DNA from: Polaribacter sp. HaHaR_3_91
GTDB lineage: Bacteria > Bacteroidota > Bacteroidia > Flavobacteriales > Flavobacteriaceae
Reading direction: 5' to 3'
Assembly: GCF_019278525.1 (NCBI RefSeq)
Contig: NZ_CP058986.1
Location: 3,363,001 to 3,427,000 of the forward strand
Length of the DNA: 64,000 nucleotides
The notes beneath the pieces are model-generated. The model had not been told where the DNA came from, did no database searches, and saw only the letters and a program-made list of their open reading frames with translations. Positions 8,434 through 17,432 of this stretch are shown here, piece after piece. Positions within the stretch are counted from its first letter, which is position 1. Every line of letters begins with the position of its first letter. A program made the translations under genes and the position numbers.

Positions 8434-9879
8434 ATGAACAAATACATTGTTGCCAATCAACCTGAAAAATGGCTTTTTTCGATTGATAATATTACCGTAA
8501 TTTCCTCACAAGAATATCTTACCAACCCCAAATATTCTACTATAAAAAAAGCTAGAATATTTAACCTTTGTAAAAACTACAGTTACCAATCTAAAGGATA
8601 CTATGTTTCTCTATTAGCAGAAGCGAGAGGTCATTTAGCCATACCTACTGTAAAAAACATTGTAGATTTAAAAACACTGAAACTCGTAAAAATAGTTTCA
8701 GAAGAGTTTGATGATGAGATTCAACAAAGTTTAAAAAACATAAAATCTAGATCCTTTACTTTAAGCATTTATTTTGGTCAAAATGTTGCACAAAAATACA
8801 AAGGTCTCAGTAGCTTGTTTTACAAACACTTTCAAGTGCCTTTTTTACGTGTTCATTTTAGTTTTAATAACAAATGGAACATCCAAAGTATCGAAGCTAT
8901 TTCTGAATCTGAAATACCAAACGAACACCTAGAATGTGTCTATGAATTTGCAAATCAATATTTTTCTAAAAAACGATATGACACACCTAAGTTAGCTACG
9001 TCAGATTTTGATTTAGCCATCTTAGTAGACCCAAATGATCCTGCTCCACCAAGTAATGCCAAAGCCTTAAAAAAGTTTGTGGATATTGCTGAAAAAATGA
9101 ACATCTATGCAGAAATTATTGAACCAAAAGACCTCAGTAGATTATCGTCTTTTGATGCATTATTTATTCGTCAAAGTACAGAAGTAAATAACGAAGCCTA
9201 CGCATTTGCACGCAAAGCCCAACAAGAAGGAATTGCTATCATCGATTATCCGGATGCTATTTTAAAATGCTGCAATAAGGTTTTTATGGCAGAAGCTTTA
9301 AACAATGCCAATATAGCAACCCCAAAAACAATTATTGTACATAAAGACAATATGGACACTGTTATTGATAAAGTAGGTTTACCATGTGTTCTTAAAGCAC
9401 CAGATTCTACTTTTTCATTTGGTGTAAAAAAAGCAAAAACAGAAATTGAGTATGCTGATTTAGTCAATGAAATGCTTAAAGAATCTGACCTCATTATTGC
9501 ACAAGAGTTTTGCCCTTCTGATTACGATTGGAGAATTGGTATTATTGATGATAAACCCTTTTTTGCTTGTAAATATTACATGGCAAAAGGACATTGGCAA
9601 ATATACAATTGGAACGCTAAAAAGAAGAAAGAGCAAGATGGTGATGCAGATTGTTTACCGATAGAAAAAGTGCCTAAAAAAGTTTTAGATATGGCTTTAA
9701 AATCGGCAAGAATTATGGGAAAAGGTTTGTACGGAATAGACATTAAAGTTGTAAACAACAAACCGATGGTGATTGAAATTAACGACAATCCAAATGTAGA
9801 TTTTGGTGTAGAAGATGCCTTTTATGGTGATTTAGTGTACACAGAAATTTTATCAGCATTAAAAAAACGATTAGAATAA
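8434..9879 (+). CDS. RimK-like ATP-grasp ligase with N-terminal RLAN-type domain
   Basis: A 481-residue protein. The C-terminal ATP-grasp fold occupies about 265-478, with LKAPDSTFSFGVKKA (phosphate-binding loop), EFCPSDYDWRIGI and the Mg-binding end VIEINDNPNVDFG. The N-terminal ~160 residues (YLTNPKYSTIKKARIFNLCKN region) match the RimK-like ATP-grasp N-terminal domain known from this family. ATP-grasp enzymes join a carboxylate to an amine through an acyl phosphate; RimK relatives add glutamate or similar amino acids. It is followed after one base by a GCS2 ligase and then an N-formylglutamate amidohydrolase, so the three probably act in one small-molecule or peptide pathway rather than on ribosomal protein S6. 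Confidence 0.85.
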   Translation: MNKYIVANQPEKWLFSIDNITVISSQEYLTNPKYSTIKKARIFNLCKNYSYQSKGYYVSLLAEARGHLAIPTVKNIVDLKTLKLVKIVSEEFDDEIQQSLKNIKSRSFTLSIYFGQNVAQKYKGLSSLFYKHFQVPFLRVHFSFNNKWNIQSIEAISESEIPNEHLECVYEFANQYFSKKRYDTPKLATSDFDLAILVDPNDPAPPSNAKALKKFVDIAEKMNIYAEIIEPKDLSRLSSFDALFIRQSTEVNNEAYAFARKAQQEGIAIIDYPDAILKCCNKVFMAEALNNANIATPKTIIVHKDNMDTVIDKVGLPCVLKAPDSTFSFGVKKAKTEIEYADLVNEMLKESDLIIAQEFCPSDYDWRIGIIDDKPFFACKYYMAKGHWQIYNWNAKKKKEQDGDADCLPIEKVPKKVLDMALKSARIMGKGLYGIDIKVVNNKPMVIEINDNPNVDFGVEDAFYGDLVYTEILSALKKRLE

Positions 9880-9880
9880 A

Positions 9881-11113
9881 ATGGGAACAAAATATAAATT
9901 GTTTGAGGTTTTTGGTATCGAATTAGAATACATGTTAATTAATGACACCACCTTTAAAGTTGCACCAATTGTAGATGTTTTATTGACAAAAAAAAATGGA
10001 GCACTTACTTCTGATATTGATAATGGAACCATTGCCTGGAGCAACGAATTGGTTGCACATGTTGTGGAAATAAAAACAAACGGACCTACAGCAGATCTTA
10101 CCAACTTATCGGAAGAATTTCATAAAAACATTCTAGAAATTAATGCTATTTTAAAACCGTTAAACACAAAATTATTACCAACGGCTTGCCATCCTTTAAT
10201 GAATCCTTTGCAAGACACACAACTATGGAAACACAGTTATAGCGAAGTGTACGAGCTATACAATAGAATTTTTAATTGTAAAGGTCACGGTTGGTCTAAT
10301 GTACAAAGCACACATATTAATTTACCTTTTTTTAATGATATTGAGTTCGAAAAACTACATGCTGCCATTCGTGTTATTTTACCATTAATTCCAGGTTTAA
10401 GCGCAAGTTCGCCAATTTTAGAAGGTAATTTTACGGGTTTTAAAGACACCCGATTAGAGTATTATAAAACCAATCAAAAAGAGATTCCGGAAATGACAGG
10501 TAAGGTTATTCCTGAGCAAGTGTTTTCTAAATCAGATTATCATAACACTATTTTTGATCCTATTAAGAAACAGATTAAAAAACACGATACCCATAATATT
10601 TTAGACCATCATTTTTTAAATTCTAGAGGTGCCATTGCTCGTTTTGATAGAAATGCCATCGAAATTAGATTGGTAGACATACAGGAATGCCCAAAGGCAG
10701 ATATTGCTATTTGTGTTTTAATTATTGAAGTTTTAAAACAATTCGTCAACGGAAAATTAGCGAGTTTAGAAATGCAAAAAAGCTGGAACGAGCAAGATTT
10801 ATTCGATATTTTAAACCCAATTATTAAGGAAGGTGAAGATTATAAAATAAGCAATAAAGAATACTTATCTCTTTTTAATCTTTCTGAGAATAACACGGTA
10901 AAAGAAGTTTGGAAACATCTTTTTGAATTGGTCAAAGAAAATATTTCTGAAAACTATAAAGAAGCTTTAACGATCATTTTTGAACACGGAACACTCGCAA
11001 CAAGAATTGAAAATGCACTTGGTGCTGATACTTCGGATAAAAACATTATAACTGTTTATACAGAACTAGCAAATTGCCTAGAAACCAACACGCTATTTAT
11101 CCCAAATAAATAG
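9881..11113 (+). CDS. GCS2-family glutamate-cysteine ligase-like carboxylate-amine ligase
   Basis: A 410-residue protein of the glutamine-synthetase-fold GCS2 superfamily. The N-terminal metal-site segment FGIELEYM (residues about 10-17) is followed by EIKTNGP (about 68) and a mid-region HGWSNVQSTHINL with the histidine and asparagine expected around the active site. EIRLVDIQECP near 270 supplies further acidic ligands. GCS2 enzymes form amide bonds to the gamma-carboxylate of glutamate; this member is a divergent relative, so the acceptor need not be cysteine. It sits one base after the ATP-grasp gene and two bases before the amidohydrolase, a compact operon arrangement. Confidence 0.8.
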   Translation: MGTKYKLFEVFGIELEYMLINDTTFKVAPIVDVLLTKKNGALTSDIDNGTIAWSNELVAHVVEIKTNGPTADLTNLSEEFHKNILEINAILKPLNTKLLPTACHPLMNPLQDTQLWKHSYSEVYELYNRIFNCKGHGWSNVQSTHINLPFFNDIEFEKLHAAIRVILPLIPGLSASSPILEGNFTGFKDTRLEYYKTNQKEIPEMTGKVIPEQVFSKSDYHNTIFDPIKKQIKKHDTHNILDHHFLNSRGAIARFDRNAIEIRLVDIQECPKADIAICVLIIEVLKQFVNGKLASLEMQKSWNEQDLFDILNPIIKEGEDYKISNKEYLSLFNLSENNTVKEVWKHLFELVKENISENYKEALTIIFEHGTLATRIENALGADTSDKNIITVYTELANCLETNTLFIPNK

Positions 11114-11115
11114 AA

Positions 11116-11796
11116 ATGAAACTGGTAATTACTTGTGAACATGGCGGAAATGAAATTCCAGAAAAGTTCCATACTCTTTTTAGTGATAAAGAAATTTTAA
11201 AGACCCATAGAGGCTATGATTTAGGTGCTTTAGATGTTTTTAACGCGCTAAAGCACTTAGCAATTTACACCAATTACAGCACAACAAGTAGATTACTCAT
11301 AGAGCTAAACAGATCGCTTTGGCATAAAAACTTGTTTTCAGAATACACAAAACACCTATCGGTTTTAGAGAAAAAAGACACCATTAAAACACACTATAAC
11401 GTCTATAGAAATGCCGTAAAAAAACAGATTGAAACACTAATTACAAACCAAAATACTGTTGTACACCTTTCTATACATTCGTTTACACCTATTTTAAATG
11501 ATCGTATTAGAAATTGTGATATTGGTCTTTTATACGATTCATCCGATCAACATGAAAAAAAGATAGCATTACAACTTAAAGCTAGCTTGCATTCAATAAA
11601 TCCGAAATGGCATGTACGTTTTAATTATCCCTATCTCGGAAAAGCAGATGGATTTACAACGCATTTAAGAAAGCGTTTTAAAGAAAACTATATCGGAATT
11701 GAGATTGAACTCAATCAAAAATTTTCTAAAAACAACATTATGAATTTTCAACTTAAAGAAGATTTACAGAAAGCGATTTCTAACATCTTAAAATAA
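11116..11796 (+). CDS. N-formylglutamate amidohydrolase family protein
   Basis: A 226-residue protein with the family signatures: TCEHGGNEIP (residues 5-14) containing a likely zinc-ligand histidine and the glutamate, RLLIELNRS near 64, and VVHLSIHSFTP near 117. N-formylglutamate amidohydrolases are zinc enzymes related to carboxypeptidases that release formate or another acyl group from an N-acylated glutamate. There is no histidine-degradation gene nearby, so a hut role is unlikely. As third gene of the ATP-grasp / GCS2 operon it more likely trims or deprotects a glutamyl conjugate made by the first two enzymes; that role is inference. Confidence 0.8.
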   Translation: MKLVITCEHGGNEIPEKFHTLFSDKEILKTHRGYDLGALDVFNALKHLAIYTNYSTTSRLLIELNRSLWHKNLFSEYTKHLSVLEKKDTIKTHYNVYRNAVKKQIETLITNQNTVVHLSIHSFTPILNDRIRNCDIGLLYDSSDQHEKKIALQLKASLHSINPKWHVRFNYPYLGKADGFTTHLRKRFKENYIGIEIELNQKFSKNNIMNFQLKEDLQKAISNILK

Positions 11797-11929
11797 AAAA
11801 ATACCGAGAGACATCACTATAAAAAAACGTACAAATAAAACTTAAATTTATTTGTTATTTTTCTTACTTTCTAATTAAACGTTGCCAAATAAAAAGAGTC
11901 ATATTAAAAAGTAAAATTTATTCGGCATC

Positions 11930-13147
11930 ATGAAAAAAAACAGACTCCTTATTTTTTGTTTACTAACTACAATGGCATGTAGCAACAACAACGACTATTT
12001 AACGGACACAGCAGAAACAACTCCTAATTTAGCTTATCCTTACCCTATCGTTGACACTGAAGAAACCACATTTTACACAGATGTAAACACCATTTCATCC
12101 GTAAGCATACACGAAGATTTCTACGGACAAGATGCTAACTATACAGGAAACCAACCCTCTTACACAAATAACGGAGACGGCACTATTACAGACAATGTAA
12201 CAGGTTTAATGTGGGAAAAAGATATGGGAGAAAAAATTAGCTACGAAACTGCTTTTACGAAAGCTGAACAAGCTACATTAGGTGAATATAATGATTGGAG
12301 AGTTCCTACTTTAAAAGAACTGTATTCCTTAATTTTATTTACAGGTCAAGTAGAAGGTCAAAAAGCTGTTGCATTCTTTATAGATACCAATTATTTTAAT
12401 CAACCACTAGGAAATATAAACATCGGAGAACGAGAAATTGATGCTCAAACATGGTCTTCTACAACCTACGTGGGTCTCACTATGAATGGAGATGAAACTG
12501 TATTTGGAGTTAATTTTGTAGATGGCCGTATTAAAGGATATCCTAAATATAAAGCAGGTACCGAAACCCCAAATACTATGTATTTTAGAATGGTAAGAGG
12601 AAACATGGACTATGGTAAAAATAATTTTATTGACAATGGAGATGGTACCATAAGCGATACCGCTACCGGCTTAATGTGGCAAAAATCTGACAATGGTATT
12701 GGAATGGATTGGAAAACATCTTTAAGCTATTCTGAGAATTTAGAATTGGCCAATTATTCTGATTGGAGATTACCTAATGCTAAAGAATTACAAAGTATTG
12801 TAGATTACTCTAGATCTCCGCAAACTACTAACTCACCAGCAATAGACCCTATATTTGAAACAACAGCAATTAATGACCCCAATAATAATAGCGGTCAATA
12901 TCCTTATTTTTGGACAGGAACTACGCACTTAGACGGTGTTACTCCATATTCTGGCGCTGTATATATTGCTTTTGGAGAAGGACAAGGAAAAATGGAAGGT
13001 GTTTTAATGGATGTACATGGCGCAGGATGCCAAAGAAGCGATCCTAAGAGTGGTAATGCAGACAATTATCCCGATTATTTTGGTCCACAAGGAGATGTAA
13101 GATATGTTTATAATTATGTAAGAAGTGTAAGAAATATAGACAATTAA
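11930..13147 (+). CDS. Lipoprotein with two Lcl (DUF1566) domains
   Basis: A 405-residue lipoprotein (signal ending TMAC, C17). It has two copies of the Lcl C-terminal domain, at about 78-225 and 234-400. Each begins with NGDGTI(T/S)D..TGLMW and contains a DWR(V/L)P motif followed by K-E-L. In other bacteria this domain occurs on surface and adhesion proteins such as Legionella collagen-like protein, where it binds polyanionic glycans; no enzyme activity is known. It is a single gene ending at a strong bidirectional hairpin shared with nrdJ. Ligand unknown. Confidence 0.8.
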   Translation: MKKNRLLIFCLLTTMACSNNNDYLTDTAETTPNLAYPYPIVDTEETTFYTDVNTISSVSIHEDFYGQDANYTGNQPSYTNNGDGTITDNVTGLMWEKDMGEKISYETAFTKAEQATLGEYNDWRVPTLKELYSLILFTGQVEGQKAVAFFIDTNYFNQPLGNINIGEREIDAQTWSSTTYVGLTMNGDETVFGVNFVDGRIKGYPKYKAGTETPNTMYFRMVRGNMDYGKNNFIDNGDGTISDTATGLMWQKSDNGIGMDWKTSLSYSENLELANYSDWRLPNAKELQSIVDYSRSPQTTNSPAIDPIFETTAINDPNNNSGQYPYFWTGTTHLDGVTPYSGAVYIAFGEGQGKMEGVLMDVHGAGCQRSDPKSGNADNYPDYFGPQGDVRYVYNYVRSVRNIDN

Positions 13148-13250
13148 GTGATTATAAAATCTAAAGAACTCACTTTAAATTTTGATACCTCTTTAATGAC
13201 AAACGTTAAAATGAGGCATAGAAATCATAAAAACCAAAGTTTCAAACAAA

Positions 13251-13287
13251 AAAAACGCCAAATACTTAAAAAGCATTTGGCGTTTTT
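13251..13287. terminator. Bidirectional rho-independent terminator
   Basis: Inverted repeat of 15 bases with one mismatch (AAAAACGCCAAATAC against its partner ending GGCGTTTTT) and a short AT loop, A run on one side and T run on the other. It lies between the convergent Lcl-domain gene and nrdJ and should work in both directions. Confidence 0.85.
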
Positions 13288-13304
13288 ATTTCATGTATAA
13301 AATT

Positions 13305-15848
13305 CTATCCACATTTAGAAGAACCACAATCTTTACACGTTAAACATCCTTCTTGATAAATTAAATTTGTAGAGTCACAATTATCACAAGTATGTCCTTT
13401 TACTTCCGTACCATCTTCTACATAACGTTTTAAAGCACGTTGAACTCCGTTTTTCCAAGTACTGATAGATTCGGAATCGAACTGTAAACTTTGTATCAAT
13501 TCTACAATTTTATCAATTGGCATACCGTGACGAATAGTTCCCGAAATTAGTTTTGCATAGTTCCAAAATTCTGGATTAAACTTATGAGACAACCCTTCTA
13601 TCGTTGTTTTATAACCTCTTTTATTTTGATATTGAAAATCGTATCTTGTAAGTCCTTCTTCGTTTTTATTTTTAATGATCAAGCCTTTGTCTACCCAACG
13701 CGGAATTAAAATTCCGTCTTCATCATCTGTTAATCCTGTAAAAATCTCATAAGGCCTGTTATCAACCAAACCTACAAAAGCAATCCATTTTTCTTTTTGA
13801 TTTTGAAAACGAACCACATCTGCTTCTAAAATTTGAGGACGTTTCTTAGAAAAATTTGTAGTTGTAACTTCTTTCTTATCATCTGCCGAAATTAATACTC
13901 CAGAACGAGAACCATCTCTATAAACGGTTACCCCTTTACAACCAACTTCCCACGCTTTTAAATACAATTCACCAACCAATTCTTCTGTTGCATCATTTGG
14001 TAAATTAACAGTAACACTAATAGAATGATCTACCCATTTTTGGATAGCTCCTTGCATTTCTACTTTGCTATTCCAATCAATATCATTGGAAGTTGCTTTG
14101 TAATATGGAGATTTTTTAACCAATTCATCAATTTCTTCTTGCGTAAAATTCTTAGAAGAATCGATATTATTTACTTCCATCCATTGTTTAAAACGATGAT
14201 GAAAAACAACATATTCTTCCCAAGAATCGCCAACCTCATCCACAAAATCTACTCTAATCCCTTTATCATTTGGGTTCACCTTTTTTCTACGCTTATATAC
14301 AGGCATAAAAACAGGCTCTATACCAGACGATGTTTGTGTCATTAAACTAGTAGTTCCTGTTGGAGCAATCGTTAACAAGGCTATATTTCTACGACCATGT
14401 TCTAACATTTCATAATACAGTTTACTATCTGCTTCTTTTAATCTTAAAATAAAAGGATTTTCTTTTTCTCTGTCTGCATCAAAAATAGCAAACGCACCTC
14501 TTTCTTTTGCTAAATTTACAGAAGCCCTGTACGTTTCAACACCTAATACTTTGTGTACTTCAGTAGAAAAAGTATTTCCTTCTTCACTTCCATAACGAAT
14601 ACCCAAAGCAGCCAACATATCTCCTTCTGCAGTAATTCCTATCCCTGTTCTTCTACCTTCTTCTGCTTTATGCTTGATATTCATCCACAGATTTCTTTCA
14701 GTTGCTTTTACAACTTCCTCTTCTGGATCTGCATCAATCTTTGCTAAAATTCCGTCTATTTTTTCTAACTCTAAGTCAATGATGTCATCCATCATTCTTT
14801 GCGCAACCACAATATGTTTTTTGAACAATTCAAAATTGAATTCAGCTTTTTTTGTAAACGGGTTTTCTACATAAGAAAACAAGTTCATCGCTAATAAACG
14901 ACAAGAATCATACGGACATAAAGGAATCTCACCACAAGGATTTGTAGAAACCGTTTTATACCCTAAATCTGCATAACAATCTGGCACAGATTCATTGATA
15001 ATCGTATCCCAGAATAATATTCCTGGTTCTGCAGATTTCCATGCATTGTGTACAATTTTCTTCCAAATTTTAGTAGCTTCAATTTCTTTTGTATACAAAG
15101 GGTTTTCACTAAACGTGGGATATTTTTGCAAGTACGTTCCATCTCCTTTTACGGCTTTCATAAACACATCGTCAATTCTTACTGAAACGTTTGCTCCAGT
15201 AACTTTGCCTTGCTCTAGTTTTGCATCAATAAAATCTTCTGCATCTGGATGATTGATAGAAACAGATAACATTAACGCTCCTCTTCTACCATCTTGCGCA
15301 ACCTCTCTAGTAGAATTTGAATAACGCTCCATAAAAGGGACAATTCCTGTTGATGTTAATGCAGAATTTTTTACTGGAGATCCTTTAGGACGGATATGAG
15401 ACAAATCATGTCCAACACCACCTCTACGTTTCATTAACTGTACTTGTTCTTGGTCTATCTTCATGATTCCTCCGTAGGAATCTGATTCGCCATTGTTACC
15501 AATTACAAAACAGTTAGACAAAGATGCAATTTGAAAAGGATTTCCAATTCCTGCCATCGGACTTCCTTGAGGTACGATATATTTAAAATTCTTGATAGCA
15601 TCAAAAATTTCTGATTCCGTTAATGGGTTGGTATATTTTTGCTCTACTCTAGCAATTTCCGAAGCAATTCTTTGATGCATTTCATCAGGTGTGCTTTCGT
15701 AAATGTTATCAGCAGAATCTTTTAAAGCATATTTATTTAACCACACACTTGCAGCTAATTCATCGCCTTTAAAATAGTTAAGAGCAGCTTTTAAAGCTTC
15801 CTCTCTAGAATATGTTTTTGTTGGAGTAAGTATTGTAGAAGATTTCAT
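13305..15848 (-). CDS. nrdJ: Adenosylcobalamin-dependent (class II) ribonucleotide reductase
   Basis: About 847 residues from the ATG at 15848; a TTG at 15863 is also open but weaker. It converts ribonucleotides to deoxyribonucleotides using a B12-derived radical. Visible signatures are the active-site segment TNPCGEIPLCPYDSCRL (about 310), the radical/substrate region LLTIAPTGTTSLM (about 500), and a C-terminal Cys-rich tail with four CxxC-like pairs (HTCDNCDS ... CLTCKDCGSSKCG). The tail provides the redox-active thiols and probably a zinc knuckle. Length fits the long NrdJ form. No cobalamin riboswitch was recognised upstream. A TACATTTG element 47 bases before the ATG is the likely promoter. 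Confidence 0.93.
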   Translation of the reverse strand: MKSSTILTPTKTYSREEALKAALNYFKGDELAASVWLNKYALKDSADNIYESTPDEMHQRIASEIARVEQKYTNPLTESEIFDAIKNFKYIVPQGSPMAGIGNPFQIASLSNCFVIGNNGESDSYGGIMKIDQEQVQLMKRRGGVGHDLSHIRPKGSPVKNSALTSTGIVPFMERYSNSTREVAQDGRRGALMLSVSINHPDAEDFIDAKLEQGKVTGANVSVRIDDVFMKAVKGDGTYLQKYPTFSENPLYTKEIEATKIWKKIVHNAWKSAEPGILFWDTIINESVPDCYADLGYKTVSTNPCGEIPLCPYDSCRLLAMNLFSYVENPFTKKAEFNFELFKKHIVVAQRMMDDIIDLELEKIDGILAKIDADPEEEVVKATERNLWMNIKHKAEEGRRTGIGITAEGDMLAALGIRYGSEEGNTFSTEVHKVLGVETYRASVNLAKERGAFAIFDADREKENPFILRLKEADSKLYYEMLEHGRRNIALLTIAPTGTTSLMTQTSSGIEPVFMPVYKRRKKVNPNDKGIRVDFVDEVGDSWEEYVVFHHRFKQWMEVNNIDSSKNFTQEEIDELVKKSPYYKATSNDIDWNSKVEMQGAIQKWVDHSISVTVNLPNDATEELVGELYLKAWEVGCKGVTVYRDGSRSGVLISADDKKEVTTTNFSKKRPQILEADVVRFQNQKEKWIAFVGLVDNRPYEIFTGLTDDEDGILIPRWVDKGLIIKNKNEEGLTRYDFQYQNKRGYKTTIEGLSHKFNPEFWNYAKLISGTIRHGMPIDKIVELIQSLQFDSESISTWKNGVQRALKRYVEDGTEVKGHTCDNCDSTNLIYQEGCLTCKDCGSSKCG

Positions 15849-15894
15849 TGTATTATACAGCAATTAGATTATTTTTTGTCGGATAAATATCCCA

Positions 15895-15902
15895 CAAATG
15901 TA
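15895..15902 (-). promoter_or_regulatory. Candidate -7 element for nrdJ
   Basis: Minus strand reads TACATTTG, matching TAnnTTTG, 47 bases upstream of the nrdJ ATG at 15848. A TTG lies upstream at 15918-15920 but with about 15 bases between the elements, shorter than the usual 19-21, so the -33 partner is uncertain. Confidence 0.45.
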
Positions 15903-16306
15903 CAACCTAAAAGGTGACAATTATCATAAAGTTTACAAGAAATAAAATTAAACAACTAAAAACCAACTAAATAAAACTTATCAACACAAAAAAGTTAACA
16001 AATAAATTTATTTTTACTAAATTATTATTGCGTAAAATGACATCACTAAAAATCAGCATTTTAAAATTTATTTAGACCATTTGTATAAAAAATAAAGGAC
16101 TTTTAATCATAAAAAAAGACTTAAATAACACCCTTTTTCGACTTTTCAGTAAGCAATATTTTAAACTACGGAAAACTATAAAGTTCTATGTTTTTATAAT
16201 GATTCTAAACAAGTATTATCTTTTAGAATACTTAAACCTAACTTCAAAAGCAATCTATTTATTTATAAATAGTAGTAATCAATTAAGTTATTCAATAAAA
16301 AAATAG
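15903..16306. other. AT-rich divergent intergenic region
   Basis: Between the nrdJ promoter and the TetR operator. No ORF of note, RNA gene or riboswitch fold was recognised. Confidence 0.55.
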
Positions 16307-16320
16307 ACAGACTTGTCTGT
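16307..16320. promoter_or_regulatory. TetR operator O1 (perfect palindrome)
   Basis: ACAGAC-TT-GTCTGT, a perfect inverted repeat overlapping the -33 region of the tetR-type promoter. The same half-sites recur at 16929-16950 before the next gene, so this is very probably the binding site of the adjacent TetR regulator, giving negative autoregulation. Confidence 0.8.
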
Positions 16321-16344
16321 TTTAAGTATTTTATTATATATTTG
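16314..16344 (+). promoter_or_regulatory. Bacteroidota promoter of the tetR-type gene
   Basis: TTG at 16314-16316 and TATATTTG at 16337-16344, separated by 20 bases, match the TTG/TAnnTTTG consensus. The predicted transcription start is within a few bases of the ATG at 16349, so the message may be leaderless. Confidence 0.65.
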
Positions 16345-16348
16345 CAGT

Positions 16349-16912
16349 ATGAAACATAGTGAAGTAAAAAATAGAATTACTGAAACAGCCTCATTTTTAT
16401 TTTATAAGAATGGGTATAATTCTACAGGTATAAACCAAATTATTGCAGAAACTGGTATTGCTAAGGCCACGCTTTACAATCATTTTAAATCTAAAGAAGA
16501 GATTTGTTTGGCCTATCTTCAATTTAAGAATATTAATTTTATTGAAGATTTTGAAAAGTTCACCACATCAAAACCAAAAGGAACAGATCAAATCTTAGCG
16601 ATATTCGATTTCCTTCGATTATTTTATCAAGATAAAGATTTTAATGGATGTTGGTGTATTAAAACAGTTTCAGAAATACCAAAAGATAATGAGATTATTA
16701 GGAATGAAATTCAATCTCAAAAAAACGAGTTTATTGCACTTATAACAAAACTAATTACTAACAATTTAGAGCAAGTTAAAAGTGAACAAGTAAGTTCACT
16801 AGCAAGACAAATTTACTTACTTTACGAAAGTGCGGTAGGAGAAAGCCACTTACATCAAAAGGATTGGCCTATTATAGAGGCTAAAAATTTATGTGAAAAA
16901 ATAATAACTTAA
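16349..16912 (+). CDS. TetR/AcrR family transcriptional regulator
   Basis: About 187 residues from the ATG at 16349; the longer frame from 16313 would begin inside the operator and promoter and is rejected. The N-terminal TetR helix-turn-helix is at about 4-50 (TASFLFYKNGYNSTGINQII, then GIAKATLYNHFKSKEE). The C-terminal ligand-binding helical domain contains a GCWCIKTVSEI segment. It is the kind of TetR that senses small electrophiles or aromatic compounds, but the ligand is unknown. Flanked by two copies of an ACAGAC-nn-GTCTGT palindrome, it probably represses itself and the downstream cupin-SDR pair. Confidence 0.9.
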   Translation: MKHSEVKNRITETASFLFYKNGYNSTGINQIIAETGIAKATLYNHFKSKEEICLAYLQFKNINFIEDFEKFTTSKPKGTDQILAIFDFLRLFYQDKDFNGCWCIKTVSEIPKDNEIIRNEIQSQKNEFIALITKLITNNLEQVKSEQVSSLARQIYLLYESAVGESHLHQKDWPIIEAKNLCEKIIT

Positions 16913-16928
16913 AAAATTTTAACCCATA

Positions 16929-16950
16929 AAAGACAGACCTGTCTGTCTTT
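16929..16950. promoter_or_regulatory. TetR operator O2
   Basis: A 22-base palindrome with ten-base arms (left arm AAAGACAGAC, centre CT, right arm GTCTGTCTTT), lying between the tetR-type stop and the cupin ATG at 16966. It shares its 12 core arm bases with O1 and is the stronger site, so the downstream genes are likely under the same regulator. Confidence 0.82.
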
Positions 16951-16965
16951 TTACCGCAATTCATA

Positions 16966-17409
16966 ATGAAAGAAAACAAAATATCAAGAGAGTATTCAAA
17001 GCTAGAATTAGGTGAATTCTCAAATCTTACTGAAAATGTATTTCAACCAAGTCCAGATTTTAAATTAGATGGTAAAAAGTTTGTAAAAGATGAGCTAGGA
17101 TTAACCAGCTCAGAAATATCATTTAATACAATGGAACCACACACTGCAATTCAACTCCTTCATAAACACAAAGAGAACGAAGAAATATATATCGCCATTA
17201 AAGGGAAAGGTCAATTACTTCTCAATGATAATTATGTAGATCTAAAGGAGGGGACGATTGTAAGAGTTGCAACAGATACAGAAAGGGCTATCAGAAATAA
17301 TTCGGATGCACCTTTCTCTTTTATCGTAATTCAAGCCAAAGAAAACTCATTCGAAGGAAGCAATGTTTCCGACGGATACTTAATTGAGAAAAAACCAAAT
17401 TGGAATTAA
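16966..17409 (+). CDS. Cupin-domain protein
   Basis: A 147-residue single-domain cupin. The first cupin motif is visible as [19 protein letters not shown] (about residues 63-81), supplying the His-His-Glu metal ligands, followed by the second half around [11 protein letters not shown]. Cupins of this type bind a metal and act as isomerases, dioxygenases or small-molecule sensors; the specific reaction is not deducible. It starts 16 bases after operator O2 and is followed after 23 bases by an SDR oxidoreductase, so the two form a TetR-controlled unit. Confidence 0.8.
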   Translation: MKENKISREYSKLELGEFSNLTENVFQPSPDFKLDGKKFVKDELGLTSSEISFNTMEPHTAIQLLHKHKENEEIYIAIKGKGQLLLNDNYVDLKEGTIVRVATDTERAIRNNSDAPFSFIVIQAKENSFEGSNVSDGYLIEKKPNWN

Positions 17410-17432
17410 TTAATAATAAAACAATAAATAAA

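Noticed and set aside
14025..15252. Several plus-strand ORFs opposite nrdJ
   Set aside because: They are antisense shadows of a well-supported 847-residue enzyme, with low-complexity composition.
15849..16306. Cobalamin riboswitch upstream of nrdJ
   Set aside because: No conserved B12-box-like sequence or long structured leader could be found, and the -7 element lies only 47 bases before the ATG.
16313..16348. Longer TetR-type reading frame
   Set aside because: It starts inside the operator and includes the promoter; the HTH is correctly spaced from the ATG at 16349.
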